From the NCBI GenBank assembly GCA_046598935.1, contig JBKJHW010000129.1, positions 1 to 14,862 on the forward strand: a stretch of DNA of 14,862 nt. The letters run 5' to 3'. Positions 1-6,759 of the stretch are shown piece by piece (position 1 is the stretch's first letter; every line of letters starts with the position of its first letter). The notes under the pieces were generated by a model. It saw only the letters and a program-made list of their open reading frames with translations, ran no database searches and was not told the origin of the DNA. The position numbers and the translations under genes were made by a program. The stretch comes from SCUN01 sp046598935. Lineage in GTDB: Bacteria; Acidobacteriota; Vicinamibacteria; Vicinamibacterales; SCN-69-37.

Positions 1-63
1 GGATTTGAACCCCCGACCAGCTGATTACAAATCAGCTGCTCTACCAGGCTGAGCTACGCCAGC
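1..63 (-). tRNA. tRNA-Thr (UGU), 3' end cut by window edge
   Basis: Read on the minus strand, the sequence folds as a tRNA. The acceptor 5' strand GCTGGCG is followed by a D arm (GCTC/GAGC) and an anticodon stem GCTGA/TCAGC with loop TTTGTAA. The T arm begins GGGGG TTCAAAT. The anticodon TGT lies at 27-29 and reads ACA (Thr). The T-arm 3' strand and the acceptor 3' strand lie beyond the left edge. It sits downstream of rlmB and has its own promoter-like sequence at 78-106. In many bacteria a Thr/Tyr/Gly/Thr tRNA group followed by tuf comes next; that is an expectation, not seen here. Confidence 0.93.
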
Positions 64-77
64 CAGACAAAACGTAG

Positions 78-106
78 ATTGTACAGTCGTTTTTGCGACT
101 AGGCAA
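78..106 (-). promoter_or_regulatory. Sigma70-type promoter for tRNA-Thr
   Basis: On the minus strand a -35 box TTGCCT (101-106) and a -10 box TACAAT (78-83) are separated by exactly 17 bases. The -10 box lies 14 bases before the tRNA 5' end, which would leave a short leader of about 7 bases. The spacer itself contains a small dyad, AGTCG/CGACT (85-100), around an A-rich centre. The rest of the 64-153 gap holds only the repeat at 125-160. The call rests on consensus match and spacing. Confidence 0.6.
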
Positions 107-124
107 GGTACATGCCGAAACGAC

Positions 125-160
125 ATCTGAATAGCTGACTATTTGTTATCTGGCTATTTA
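125..160. repeat. Half-copy of the alr-radA intergenic repeat
   Basis: Positions 145-158 (GTTATCTGGCTATT) match 8153-8166 exactly over 14 bases, and the preceding bases (TGAATAGCTGACTATTT) resemble the same family of TGAATC / GGTTATCTGG words. The repeat runs over the rlmB stop codon (154-156), so the last codons of rlmB lie at its edge. No second arm was found nearby, so it looks like a solo half of the inverted-repeat element at 8130-8276. Confidence 0.55.
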
Positions 161-927
161 GGACCTTTCGGCTTCTTGGTCAGGGCCACCGCTGCCTTGG
201 CGGCGACGCGCCGCTGACGAACGGCTTCGTAGATGGCAACACCGGCCGCCACCGAGACGTTCAGGCTCTCCACCTCGCCCAGCATCGGGATCTTCACGAC
301 GCGGTCGCAGGTTTCGCGAACCAGGTGGCGCAATCCGTCGCCCTCGGCGCCGAGCACGAAGGCAGTCGGCATCGTGTAATCCACCTCGTCGTAATACTCG
401 GTGGCCGAGCCGTCGAGGCCGATGGTCCAGATGTTCTTCTCTTTCAACTCTTCGATCGTCCGCGAAATGTTGACGACGGTCGCGACCTGGATGTGATTGG
501 TGGCGCCGGCGCTGGCTTTGGCCGTCGCGCCGTCGAGCCGCGCGGCGTGGCGGGCCTGGCGGATCACGCCGTGAACTCCTGCGGCATTCGCCGTGCGGAG
601 AATCGCGCCGACGTTCTGCGGATCCTCGATGCCGTCGAGAATGACCAGCAGCGGCGGCTCGTCTTGCAGGGCGGCCGATTCGATCAGCTCGTCAACGGTG
701 TACGCGGCCATCTGCTGCAGCTCGGCGGCGACGCCCTGGTGCAGACCACCTCGACAGAGCCGCTCGAGGTGGCGATTGTCCGAAGTTTCGACCGGGATGC
801 GCAGCTCTCTGGCGCGATCGAGAATCGCGTCAACACGCGCGCCGGCGCCGCGGGCATGGATCACCCGCGCGACCTTGCGCGCCTTGAGCGCTTCGTTGAC
901 CGTGTTTACGCCGTAAATCAGCGGCAT
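154..927 (-). CDS. rlmB: 23S rRNA (guanosine-2'-O)-methyltransferase RlmB
   Basis: A SPOUT-class methyltransferase that, in the RlmB family, methylates the 2'-O of G2251 in the 23S rRNA P loop using S-adenosylmethionine. The 257 residues match the usual family length. Residues 1-75 form the substrate-binding domain (YGVNTVNEAL near the start). The catalytic domain shows motif 1 at 100-112 (EDPQNVGAILRTA, with the conserved Asn and Arg), motif 2 at 190-200 (FVLGAEGDGLR) and motif 3 at 213-230 (IPMLGEVESLNVSVAAG). The ATG is 10 bases after the gltX stop, and a doubled TTGAGAGG word supplies the ribosome binding site. The Lys/Pro-rich tail ends inside a dispersed repeat. It is probably cotranscribed with ispDF and gltX. 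Confidence 0.95.
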   Translation of the reverse strand: MPLIYGVNTVNEALKARKVARVIHARGAGARVDAILDRARELRIPVETSDNRHLERLCRGGLHQGVAAELQQMAAYTVDELIESAALQDEPPLLVILDGIEDPQNVGAILRTANAAGVHGVIRQARHAARLDGATAKASAGATNHIQVATVVNISRTIEELKEKNIWTIGLDGSATEYYDEVDYTMPTAFVLGAEGDGLRHLVRETCDRVVKIPMLGEVESLNVSVAAGVAIYEAVRQRRVAAKAAVALTKKPKGPK

Positions 928-937
928 CGCTAACCTC

Positions 938-2431
938 TCAACCTCTCAATCTATCAGTGATTGCTCTCGCGCGATCGGCGCATGACGGAATCGGCGGCAC
1001 GCCGGCCGACGACGGCAGCATGGAGCCGCGATCGATCGCCGGCACGGCCAGATCCAGTTCAGGACCGGACTCGAAACCGGTCAGCGCGACGCGGATCGGG
1101 TGAAAAAGCGCCCGGCCCTTGAGCCCGGTTTTATCTTTCACGCGGCCGGCCGCGGCGCGGAACGAATCCTTCGTGAGCGGCCCGTGTCCCCACGTTTCTT
1201 CGGCGAGCGCGGCGACGATCTTCGCGCCATCCGCCTCCGACCTTACCAAGGCTTCGGCGTGATCGATCCGCCAATCAAAAACGAAAGCCACACGTTCCGC
1301 GATCTCTGACGGGCGATCGACCGAACCGATGGCCATCGGCAGCAGCGACTCGATGTACTGAAGCGCCTCATCGGTCTCCTGGTTGACGAACCCGTTCCGG
1401 AGGAAGGCCGGGAGGGCCATCGCCGCGATCTTGGGAGCGCCCGCCTCCTTCATATAGTGGCGATTCATCCAGGCGAGCTTCGCCGTGTCGAAGACAGCGG
1501 AGCTGTGACTCACCTTGGCGAGCTCGAACCGCCGCGCCATCTCGTCGGCCGGCAAAATCTCCTGCCCTTCGCCGGGCGACCAGCCAAGCAGCGTCAGATA
1601 ATTCACCAGCGCTTCCGGCAGAATCCCCTGCTCGCGAAATTCCGCGACGCTCGTGGCGCCGTGCCGCTTCGACAGTGGCGCGTGGTCCGGGCCCATCACG
1701 AGCGAGAGATGCGCGAACTGCGGCGGCTCGAATCCGAGCGCCTCGTAGAGCAGCACCTGCCGCGGCGTGTTCGAGATGTGATCTTCGCCGCGCACCACCG
1801 TCGTCACTTCCATCAACGCGTCGTCGACAACCACGGCGAAGTTGTAGGCCGGCCGGCCGTCGGAGCGAAGGATGACGGGATCGCCGATAACGCCCGTATT
1901 GAATGTGACCTCGCCGCGGACGATGTCCTGGAATGTGACGTCGCGATCTTCGGGCACGCGGAACCGAATCGCGGCGGCTTCACCGGCGGCGATACGCTTC
2001 GACGCCTCGTCGAATGGAATGTCGCGGCAGCGGCCGCTGTATTTGGGCGGCAGGCTCGCCGCGAAGGCCGCCTGGCGCTCGGCTTCGAGCTGCTCGGGCG
2101 CGCAGAAACAGAAGTACGCCTTGTCGCGCGAAATCAGATCGCGCGCGTACGAGAGATAGAGCTGCAGCCGCTCGGACTGGCGGTACGGGCCGTGCGGGCC
2201 GCCGGCGTCCGGGCCCTCGTCCCATTCGAGGCCGAGCCAGCGCAGGTCGGCGAGAATTGATTGCTCCGATGTGAGCGTCGACCGCCCGGCGTCGGTGTCT
2301 TCGATGCGCAAAATGAAGGTGCCGCCCTGGCCGCGCGCCAGCAGCCAGTTAAAGAGCGCGGTGCGCGCGTTGCCGACGTGGAGATGGCCGGTCGGGCTCG
2401 GCGCGAATCGAACGCGAAGCGGTTTGGTCAC
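938..2431 (-). CDS. gltX: Glutamyl-tRNA synthetase GltX
   Basis: A class I aminoacyl-tRNA synthetase that charges tRNA-Glu with glutamate in the cytoplasm. The 497 residues are normal for the bacterial enzyme. The HIGH-type motif is HVGN at 18-21 in the context FAPSPTGHLHVGNARTALFN, and the KMSKS-type motif is LSKRHG at 253-258. Cysteines 108, 110 and 135 with Tyr131 form the zinc-binding pattern CxC...YxxxC known from E. coli GluRS. The C-terminal anticodon-binding domain includes KGRALFHPIRVALTG. The start is GTG, sharing GTGA with the ispDF stop (4-base overlap), which suggests translational coupling. The last residues (ITDRLRG) are coded by a short tandem repeat. Whether the enzyme also charges tRNA-Gln cannot be told from sequence alone. 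Confidence 0.96.
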   Translation of the reverse strand: MTKPLRVRFAPSPTGHLHVGNARTALFNWLLARGQGGTFILRIEDTDAGRSTLTSEQSILADLRWLGLEWDEGPDAGGPHGPYRQSERLQLYLSYARDLISRDKAYFCFCAPEQLEAERQAAFAASLPPKYSGRCRDIPFDEASKRIAAGEAAAIRFRVPEDRDVTFQDIVRGEVTFNTGVIGDPVILRSDGRPAYNFAVVVDDALMEVTTVVRGEDHISNTPRQVLLYEALGFEPPQFAHLSLVMGPDHAPLSKRHGATSVAEFREQGILPEALVNYLTLLGWSPGEGQEILPADEMARRFELAKVSHSSAVFDTAKLAWMNRHYMKEAGAPKIAAMALPAFLRNGFVNQETDEALQYIESLLPMAIGSVDRPSEIAERVAFVFDWRIDHAEALVRSEADGAKIVAALAEETWGHGPLTKDSFRAAAGRVKDKTGLKGRALFHPIRVALTGFESGPELDLAVPAIDRGSMLPSSAGVPPIPSCADRARAITDRLRG

Positions 2432-3579
2432 GAACGTGCCTTGTTCACAAGCACAGCGACGGCGTGCGCGGCGATCGCTTCACCGCGGCCGACGGCGTCA
2501 ACGCCCTCGTTGGTTTTTCCCTTGATGCTCACGGCCCCAATCGCGACGTCGAGCACACGCGCGACGCTGGCCCGCATCGCGTCGATATACGGCGCGAGCT
2601 TCGGCTGTTCGAGGATCACGGTGACATCAGCGCTCGCCGGGGTGAAACCCGCCTCGCGAACGATCGCGACAGCCCGAGCCAGCAGCTCGAGGCCGGGCGC
2701 GTCTTTCCATTGCGGATCGGTGTTGGAGAAATGCCGGCCGATGTCCCCTGCCGCCGCGGCGCCGAAGATCGCGTCGGTGAGGGCGTGACAGAGGACGTCG
2801 CCATCCGAATGGCCGTGCGGGCCTTTTGCAAACGGCAGCGTCACGCCCGCGAGAACCAGGGGCCGGGCGTCCACGAGCCGATGCAGGTCGTACCCCGTGC
2901 CCACGCGCGGCGCGCCGAACGTTCCGCGCGCGCGCAACAGATCATCCACCGTGGTGATCTTCACGTTCTCGGGATCACCGGGAACGATCGTCACCGGCAT
3001 GCCGGCGCGTTCGGCAAGCATGCCTTCGTCAGTGACATCGGCGCCCGCGTTCTTCGCATACGCGCGATCGAGGACGACCCGCTGGAAACCCTGCGGCGTC
3101 TGCGCAAGCCAGATCGCGTCTCGCGCAATTGTGGCTTTGACCGTCATCGAGTCGATGTCGACATGCTTGACGGTGTCGGAGACTCTGACGGCGGGGACCG
3201 CCGCGCCATCCTTGGCCGCCGCGTCGATCACGCGATCGATCAGCGACGCGCTCACAAAAGGGCGCGCGGCATCGTGAATCAGCACCACGCTGATCGAAGG
3301 CGACAGCGCCTTGAGGCCGTTCTGCACGGAATCCTGGCGCCGTGGGCCGCCTTCGGCGAACTGCCATGCGCTTTTCGCTCCTGAAATGAGATCGCCGCCG
3401 CGGGGCACGAGATCGGACGGCAACACGACCACAAACTCTTTGACGCGCCGGTGCGTGTCGAATACATCGACGCTCCGCTGAAGCATCGATCGCCCGCCGA
3501 GATCGAGCAATTGCTTCGGCAGGTCGGAGCCCACGCGCGCCCCTCTCCCCCCAGCGACAATCACCACGCCTACGGACAT
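2428..3579 (-). CDS. ispDF: Bifunctional IspD-IspF (MEP pathway)
   Basis: A fused enzyme catalysing two non-consecutive steps of the MEP isoprenoid pathway: CTP-dependent cytidylylation of MEP (IspD) and cyclisation to MEcPP (IspF). Residues 1-222 are IspD, with the nucleotide-binding GGRGARVGSDLPKQ at 10-23, HDAARPFVS at 102-110, QTPQGF at 160-165 and VTDEGM at 182-187. Residues 225-383 are IspF. Its metal ligands are Asp231, His233 and His265, matching D8/H10/H42 of E. coli IspF; it also has GHSDGDV at 256-262 and IKGKTNEG at 352-359. The ATG lies 4 bases after the stop of the B3/B4 gene, and the end overlaps gltX by 4 bases. IspE, the step between the two, is encoded at the right end of the window, not here. 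Confidence 0.96.
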   Translation of the reverse strand: MSVGVVIVAGGRGARVGSDLPKQLLDLGGRSMLQRSVDVFDTHRRVKEFVVVLPSDLVPRGGDLISGAKSAWQFAEGGPRRQDSVQNGLKALSPSISVVLIHDAARPFVSASLIDRVIDAAAKDGAAVPAVRVSDTVKHVDIDSMTVKATIARDAIWLAQTPQGFQRVVLDRAYAKNAGADVTDEGMLAERAGMPVTIVPGDPENVKITTVDDLLRARGTFGAPRVGTGYDLHRLVDARPLVLAGVTLPFAKGPHGHSDGDVLCHALTDAIFGAAAAGDIGRHFSNTDPQWKDAPGLELLARAVAIVREAGFTPASADVTVILEQPKLAPYIDAMRASVARVLDVAIGAVSIKGKTNEGVDAVGRGEAIAAHAVAVLVNKARS

Positions 3580-3583
3580 CTGC

Positions 3584-4213
3584 TCATTCTATCGCGCCAA
3601 TATTACGTAGGAAGTCCGCTAGTCGCTTCTTCGTCAGCTCGGCTGCCCGTTCGCCGGCTTGCGCTGCCGCCGCGGGCGCGAAGACAACGACAAGCACTCT
3701 CGTCGCCGAGGTCGTGACCATTGTTCTCGCAGAGTCTGAAGTGGGATTCCCAAACGGCCCCAGATCATCGACAAGTGCGAGCCGGCCGGCCACGTGCACG
3801 GTGTCCTTGCGAATGCCGGCGTACTCTTCGCCCTCACGGCCGAGGCGCAACGTGACGTCGCCCTGGATCTTGTCCAGGTCGTACACGCCAAACGACATCT
3901 GCGTCTCGACCGACGTCCAGTTGATGATGTCAACGACGCCGTTGATGCGCGGGAATGGATCGCCGCGGCGGATCCGGCGCAACAACGCCTCGGAAGAAGG
4001 CCGGGTCTTTGTCGGGTCGATCCCGACGCGCTTGTACATCGTCCTCGTCAGATCCGTTGTCTCCGGCGTGCCGGCCCAGCCGCGAATCGCGGCAAGCGCG
4101 GCCTCGATCGGCGCGTCGAGGCGCGGCTCGGGAGCGCGCACGATCAAGCCGTCAACCGCGGCGACGGCCGCGCGAACGATCCCATCAAGTTCGGGCGCCG
4201 TGGTGACATTCAT
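3584..4213 (-). CDS. Solo B3/B4 (PheRS-beta-like) domain protein
   Basis: A 209-residue protein resembling the B3/B4 domain of the phenylalanyl-tRNA synthetase beta subunit, occurring alone (COG3382-type). The core runs from about residue 55 (LTRTMYKRVGIDPTKTRPSSEALLRRI) through NGVVDIINWTSVETQMSFGVYDLDKI (91-116) to GPFGNPTSDS (152-161). In PheRS this domain edits mischarged tRNA; stand-alone members may act in trans on aminoacyl-tRNA, but their role is not established, so that is inference. The ATG at 4213 is chosen because family similarity begins after it; the open frame extends further upstream into Arg/Pro-rich sequence that belongs to the decayed nei gene. No clear Shine-Dalgarno is seen. 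It lies 4 bases before ispDF, so it is probably cotranscribed. Confidence 0.8.
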   Translation of the reverse strand: MNVTTAPELDGIVRAAVAAVDGLIVRAPEPRLDAPIEAALAAIRGWAGTPETTDLTRTMYKRVGIDPTKTRPSSEALLRRIRRGDPFPRINGVVDIINWTSVETQMSFGVYDLDKIQGDVTLRLGREGEEYAGIRKDTVHVAGRLALVDDLGPFGNPTSDSARTMVTTSATRVLVVVFAPAAAAQAGERAAELTKKRLADFLRNIGAIE

Positions 4214-4432
4214 GCGGTGATTGTAGGCCCACCTTCGCCCAGGCTTCCGCCTGCGCCTCGGCTTCCGCCTGCGCCTCGGCTTCGGCGGACGAGCCGGGGG
4301 GACACGTTTGGCAGGCCGGGCACCAGTACGTGCGTCGCGCGTGGGGGCCGGTGCGCGCGGTTTCGATCGCCGTGCCGCAGATCCGGTACGCGAGACCCGC
4401 GCGGCGGTAAACCCACAGCGTCTCGTCGGTGA
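4185..4432 (-). pseudogene. Nei/Fpg-type DNA glycosylase, C-terminal remnant
   Basis: This minus-strand frame encodes TLWVYRRAGLAYRICGTAI, then YWCPACQ, which is the zinc-finger end of formamidopyrimidine/endonuclease VIII DNA glycosylases (zf-FPG). The N-terminal catalytic part (Pro-Glu start and H2TH domain) is absent. Of the four zinc cysteines, the first position is Tyr (AYRIC), leaving three. The frame continues into an Ala/Glu/Gln tail made by an 18-bp tandem repeat, then overlaps the start of the B3/B4 gene. It follows directly on the helicase remnant in a different frame. The lhr-nei order is common in bacteria, which supports collapse of a former gene pair. An assembly error is the alternative. 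Confidence 0.7.
4243..4284. repeat. 18-bp tandem repeat in the nei remnant tail
   Basis: The unit GCTTCCGCCTGCGCCTCG occurs twice exactly (4243-4260 and 4261-4278), followed by a partial third copy. On the minus strand it codes for alternating Ala with Glu or Gln in the remnant's frame. It sits 30 bases upstream of the B3/B4 start codon. Confidence 0.85.
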
Positions 4433-5030
4433 ATGGTGCCGGCGTTGGCGATGGCAACCTGTTTGGATCCGGCGCGCGCCGCGACTGTGCCTTTGATGCG
4501 GTCCCACGTCACGCGCGGGCGCAGCTCCGCGAATTCATCCGACGGGTACCGCCCCGACAGCATGTCGAGCACGCCATCGAACGATCCTCGAGCCAGTTCG
4601 GCGAACGGCGCCGCTCGCCGGACGAGCGCGAAGAGATCGTCCACCGGCCAGGTATCGACGCCGACCATCGCGACGATCTGCTGCGCCAGCACATCGAGCG
4701 GATTGCGCAGGTACCGCGTCGCCTCCACGCGGCCGTCGCCGCGATACCGGCGAGCGGGGCGCGGAGGTTGCGGTCGACGTCGACGGCGAGCGCCTTGAGC
4801 GGCGAGATGTCGAGCAGCCGGCAACGCGCCCCCTGTTCGGGTTCCGGCGAAAACATCAGCTTGTCGAGCGATGCGAGAAAGGCCGCGAGTGTCTTGCCGG
4901 TGCCCGTCGGCGCGAGGATCAGCGTCGATTCGCCTCTGACGATCGCCGGCCATCCTTCCGCCTGCGGCGGCGTCGGCGAGCCGAATGAGTGGTCGAACCA
5001 CTCCTGCACGGGTGGATTGAACAGACCCAC
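4432..5030 (-). pseudogene. Lhr-type ATP-dependent helicase remnant, internally deleted
   Basis: Two pieces of an Lhr-family superfamily 2 helicase lie in different frames. Piece one (about 5030-4740) reads LFNPPVQEWFDHSFGSPTPP, then Walker A APTGTGKT and motif Ia (ISPLKALAVDVDRNLRAPLAG). Piece two (about 4740-4432) reads RYLRNPLDVLAQQIVAMV, LFALVRRAAPFAEL, DMLSGRYPSDEFAELRPR and ANAGTI, blocks that in intact Lhr lie several hundred residues further on. The DEAD-box motif II and motifs III-VI are missing, as is the long C-terminal region of the normally about 1,500-residue protein. The most likely original start is GTG at 5030, 23 bases after the plsC stop. It cannot be an active helicase. 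Confidence 0.8.
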
Positions 5031-5053
5031 AAACCCAAGTGTCGGCCGGGGCT

Positions 5054-5770
5054 TTACGTCAGGACATCCCCTGCGACGATCGTGCGCACTTTCTCCGACA
5101 GCGCCCGCGCATCCGCGCGCGTCATGCCGGCCGTGGGAATCGGCGGATGGATCGTCAGCGTCACATCACCGGGCCGCGCCGCCAACTCGCCGCGGAGCAT
5201 GATCTGCCTCGCTCCGCTAATCGACAACGGCACGACCGGCAGGCCGCTGTCGATGGCCATCAGGAACACGCCGCCCTTGAATGCATCGACGGAGCCGTCC
5301 AGGCTGCGGGTGCCTTCCGGAAAAATAATCAGCGAAGCCTCGTCCGAGATCATCGACTGCATCTTCTTCAAGACTTGGGCGCCGCGGTCCTGTTCATGAA
5401 TGAGGAGATGGCCGGCCCACTTCAGATGCCAGCCGACAAACGGCACCGCACCGAGGGAGGACTTTGCGATGATTCGCAGGGAATGCGGCAAGGACGCGAA
5501 GATCACCGGAATGTCATAGAAGCTCTGATGATTCGCCGCGAAGACGAAGCTGTCCTGGATAGGAGGCGCGCTGCCCTTCCGTGTGACGCGCACTCCGGTC
5601 GTCTTGAGAATCAGCCACGCCCACAATTGCGCGCAGCGGTGGGCCGTGTAGCCCCGCCGGTCGAACACCGTTGACGCCAGCGAGACGATGCCGAGGACGA
5701 TGGTGTAGAGACCAATCGCCGGAATCAGGAAGAAGACCGTGCGCCACCAGTGGAACGGCGGCACGCTCAC
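5054..5770 (-). CDS. plsC: 1-acyl-sn-glycerol-3-phosphate acyltransferase (PlsC family)
   Basis: A membrane-associated acyltransferase that by family transfers an acyl chain to lysophosphatidic acid to give phosphatidic acid. From the GTG at 5770 it has 238 residues, normal for PlsC. A hydrophobic helix spans about 10-35 (VFFLIPAIGLYTIVLGIVSL). The catalytic NHQSFYD (NHxxxxD) is at 80-86 and the substrate-binding FPEGTRS at 150-156, followed by PVVPLSISG. The frame is open to an ATG at 5881, but that would add 37 Arg/Pro-rich residues and overlap the start of the divergent lipoprotein gene, so I prefer 5770; the start is uncertain. The neighbour downstream is the decayed helicase. Confidence 0.88.
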   Translation of the reverse strand: MSVPPFHWWRTVFFLIPAIGLYTIVLGIVSLASTVFDRRGYTAHRCAQLWAWLILKTTGVRVTRKGSAPPIQDSFVFAANHQSFYDIPVIFASLPHSLRIIAKSSLGAVPFVGWHLKWAGHLLIHEQDRGAQVLKKMQSMISDEASLIIFPEGTRSLDGSVDAFKGGVFLMAIDSGLPVVPLSISGARQIMLRGELAARPGDVTLTIHPPIPTAGMTRADARALSEKVRTIVAGDVLT

Positions 5771-5860
5771 GCGTTCGCGGCCGGGCGCGCCGCCGGCGGG
5801 ACGGGCTGGCTCGTGCCGGTCTCGAGCCCGCGGCGGTGCGATGTGGAAGAATTGCAGGAC

Positions 5861-6751
5861 ATGAAGTGTCAGTTTTATCACGCGATCGCGCTGTGCGTCC
5901 TGGTGGCGCCGGGCTGCGGCCGCGCGCCATCAGATTCGCCGGTCGCGAAATCAGGCGTGCCGCCGCCAACCAGCGCCGCGCAAGCCGGCGATGCGACGGC
6001 GTCGCCGACGCCAACGGCCGACGGTGTGCGTCTCGGCAAGGAAGCGATCGAGCGAATACGCGCGGCCGCCGGAGGCGCGAAGCTCACGGCACTGCGCAGC
6101 TTCCACGCGAAAGGCACTTCAACAATGTCTGTTGTCGCCGGCGCGCGAACGCTGACCATTCGCGCGATGTTTCCGGGTTTTTACCGGCAGGAAGAAATCC
6201 CGAATGCCACGGGCGGGCTTGGCGTGGCCATCGGCGTCGGCACGGGCAATATGGGCTGGATGCTCGGCGCGCGGATGAGGGGGGACGGCCGCAGCAACGA
6301 CGCAAAGACGGTACAGGCCACCTATAACCGCGCGGCTATTCAGGCCATGGCCGGAGTGCTCGCCGGCGTCAGCGCGCCGTGGCTCGTGGACTCCGGCCAG
6401 TTCACAGCGATCGCAAACGGAACGGTCGACAGCGGCGACGATCGCAATCTGGTCATCGTCACTCTCGAGGGCTCACTCGGGCGCGCGGGCCGTCTGCTGA
6501 TCGACCCCGACACCAACCTTCCGCGCCGCTTCCTCGAGCCGCCGCAGTCAGGAACCGGCGGCGCAGCGGGCCGGAACGAGATCAGCTTCACCTACAGCGA
6601 TTTCCGCGACGTCAACGGCGTGCAACTGCCGCACACGATCATGCGCCGGGTCGGCAATATTCAGACGGCGTGGCTCATCGAGACATACACGTTGAACCCG
6701 AAACTGAGTCCGCGAGATTTCTCACGGCGCGTTGCCGCGACGATCAAGTAA
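5861..6751 (+). CDS. Putative lipoprotein, LolA-like fold suspected
   Basis: The only plus-strand gene in the window, 296 residues. The start MKCQFYHAIALCVLVAPGC looks like a short lipoprotein signal with the lipid-attached Cys at residue 19; the lipobox APGC is weak. A Pro/Ala/Ser/Thr linker follows to about residue 52. The mature part ends with LLIDPDTNLPRRFLEP, FTYSDFRDVNGVQLPHTI and WLIETYTLN, a pattern I associate with acidobacterial LolA/LppX-like beta-sheet proteins; this is a resemblance, not an identification. The ATG at 5861 is chosen because it heads the signal peptide, with GGAAGA 10 bases upstream. It is divergent from plsC and ends only 8 bases from the convergent radA stop, leaving no room for a separate terminator. 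Confidence 0.78.
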   Translation: MKCQFYHAIALCVLVAPGCGRAPSDSPVAKSGVPPPTSAAQAGDATASPTPTADGVRLGKEAIERIRAAAGGAKLTALRSFHAKGTSTMSVVAGARTLTIRAMFPGFYRQEEIPNATGGLGVAIGVGTGNMGWMLGARMRGDGRSNDAKTVQATYNRAAIQAMAGVLAGVSAPWLVDSGQFTAIANGTVDSGDDRNLVIVTLEGSLGRAGRLLIDPDTNLPRRFLEPPQSGTGGAAGRNEISFTYSDFRDVNGVQLPHTIMRRVGNIQTAWLIETYTLNPKLSPRDFSRRVAATIK

Positions 6752-6759
6752 CCGCCGGG

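Noticed and set aside
2464..3384. Plus-strand open frame of 306 codons opposite ispDF
   Set aside because: Motif-free and fully covered by IspDF on the other strand.
4210..5001. 263-codon minus-strand frame as one intact gene
   Set aside because: Only its middle third (about residues 88-190) resembles Lhr; the two ends are out-of-frame readings of the Lhr N-terminus and the Nei remnant.
6752..6759. Bidirectional terminator between the lipoprotein gene and radA
   Set aside because: Only 8 bases separate the two stops and no GC-rich stem with a T-run is visible.
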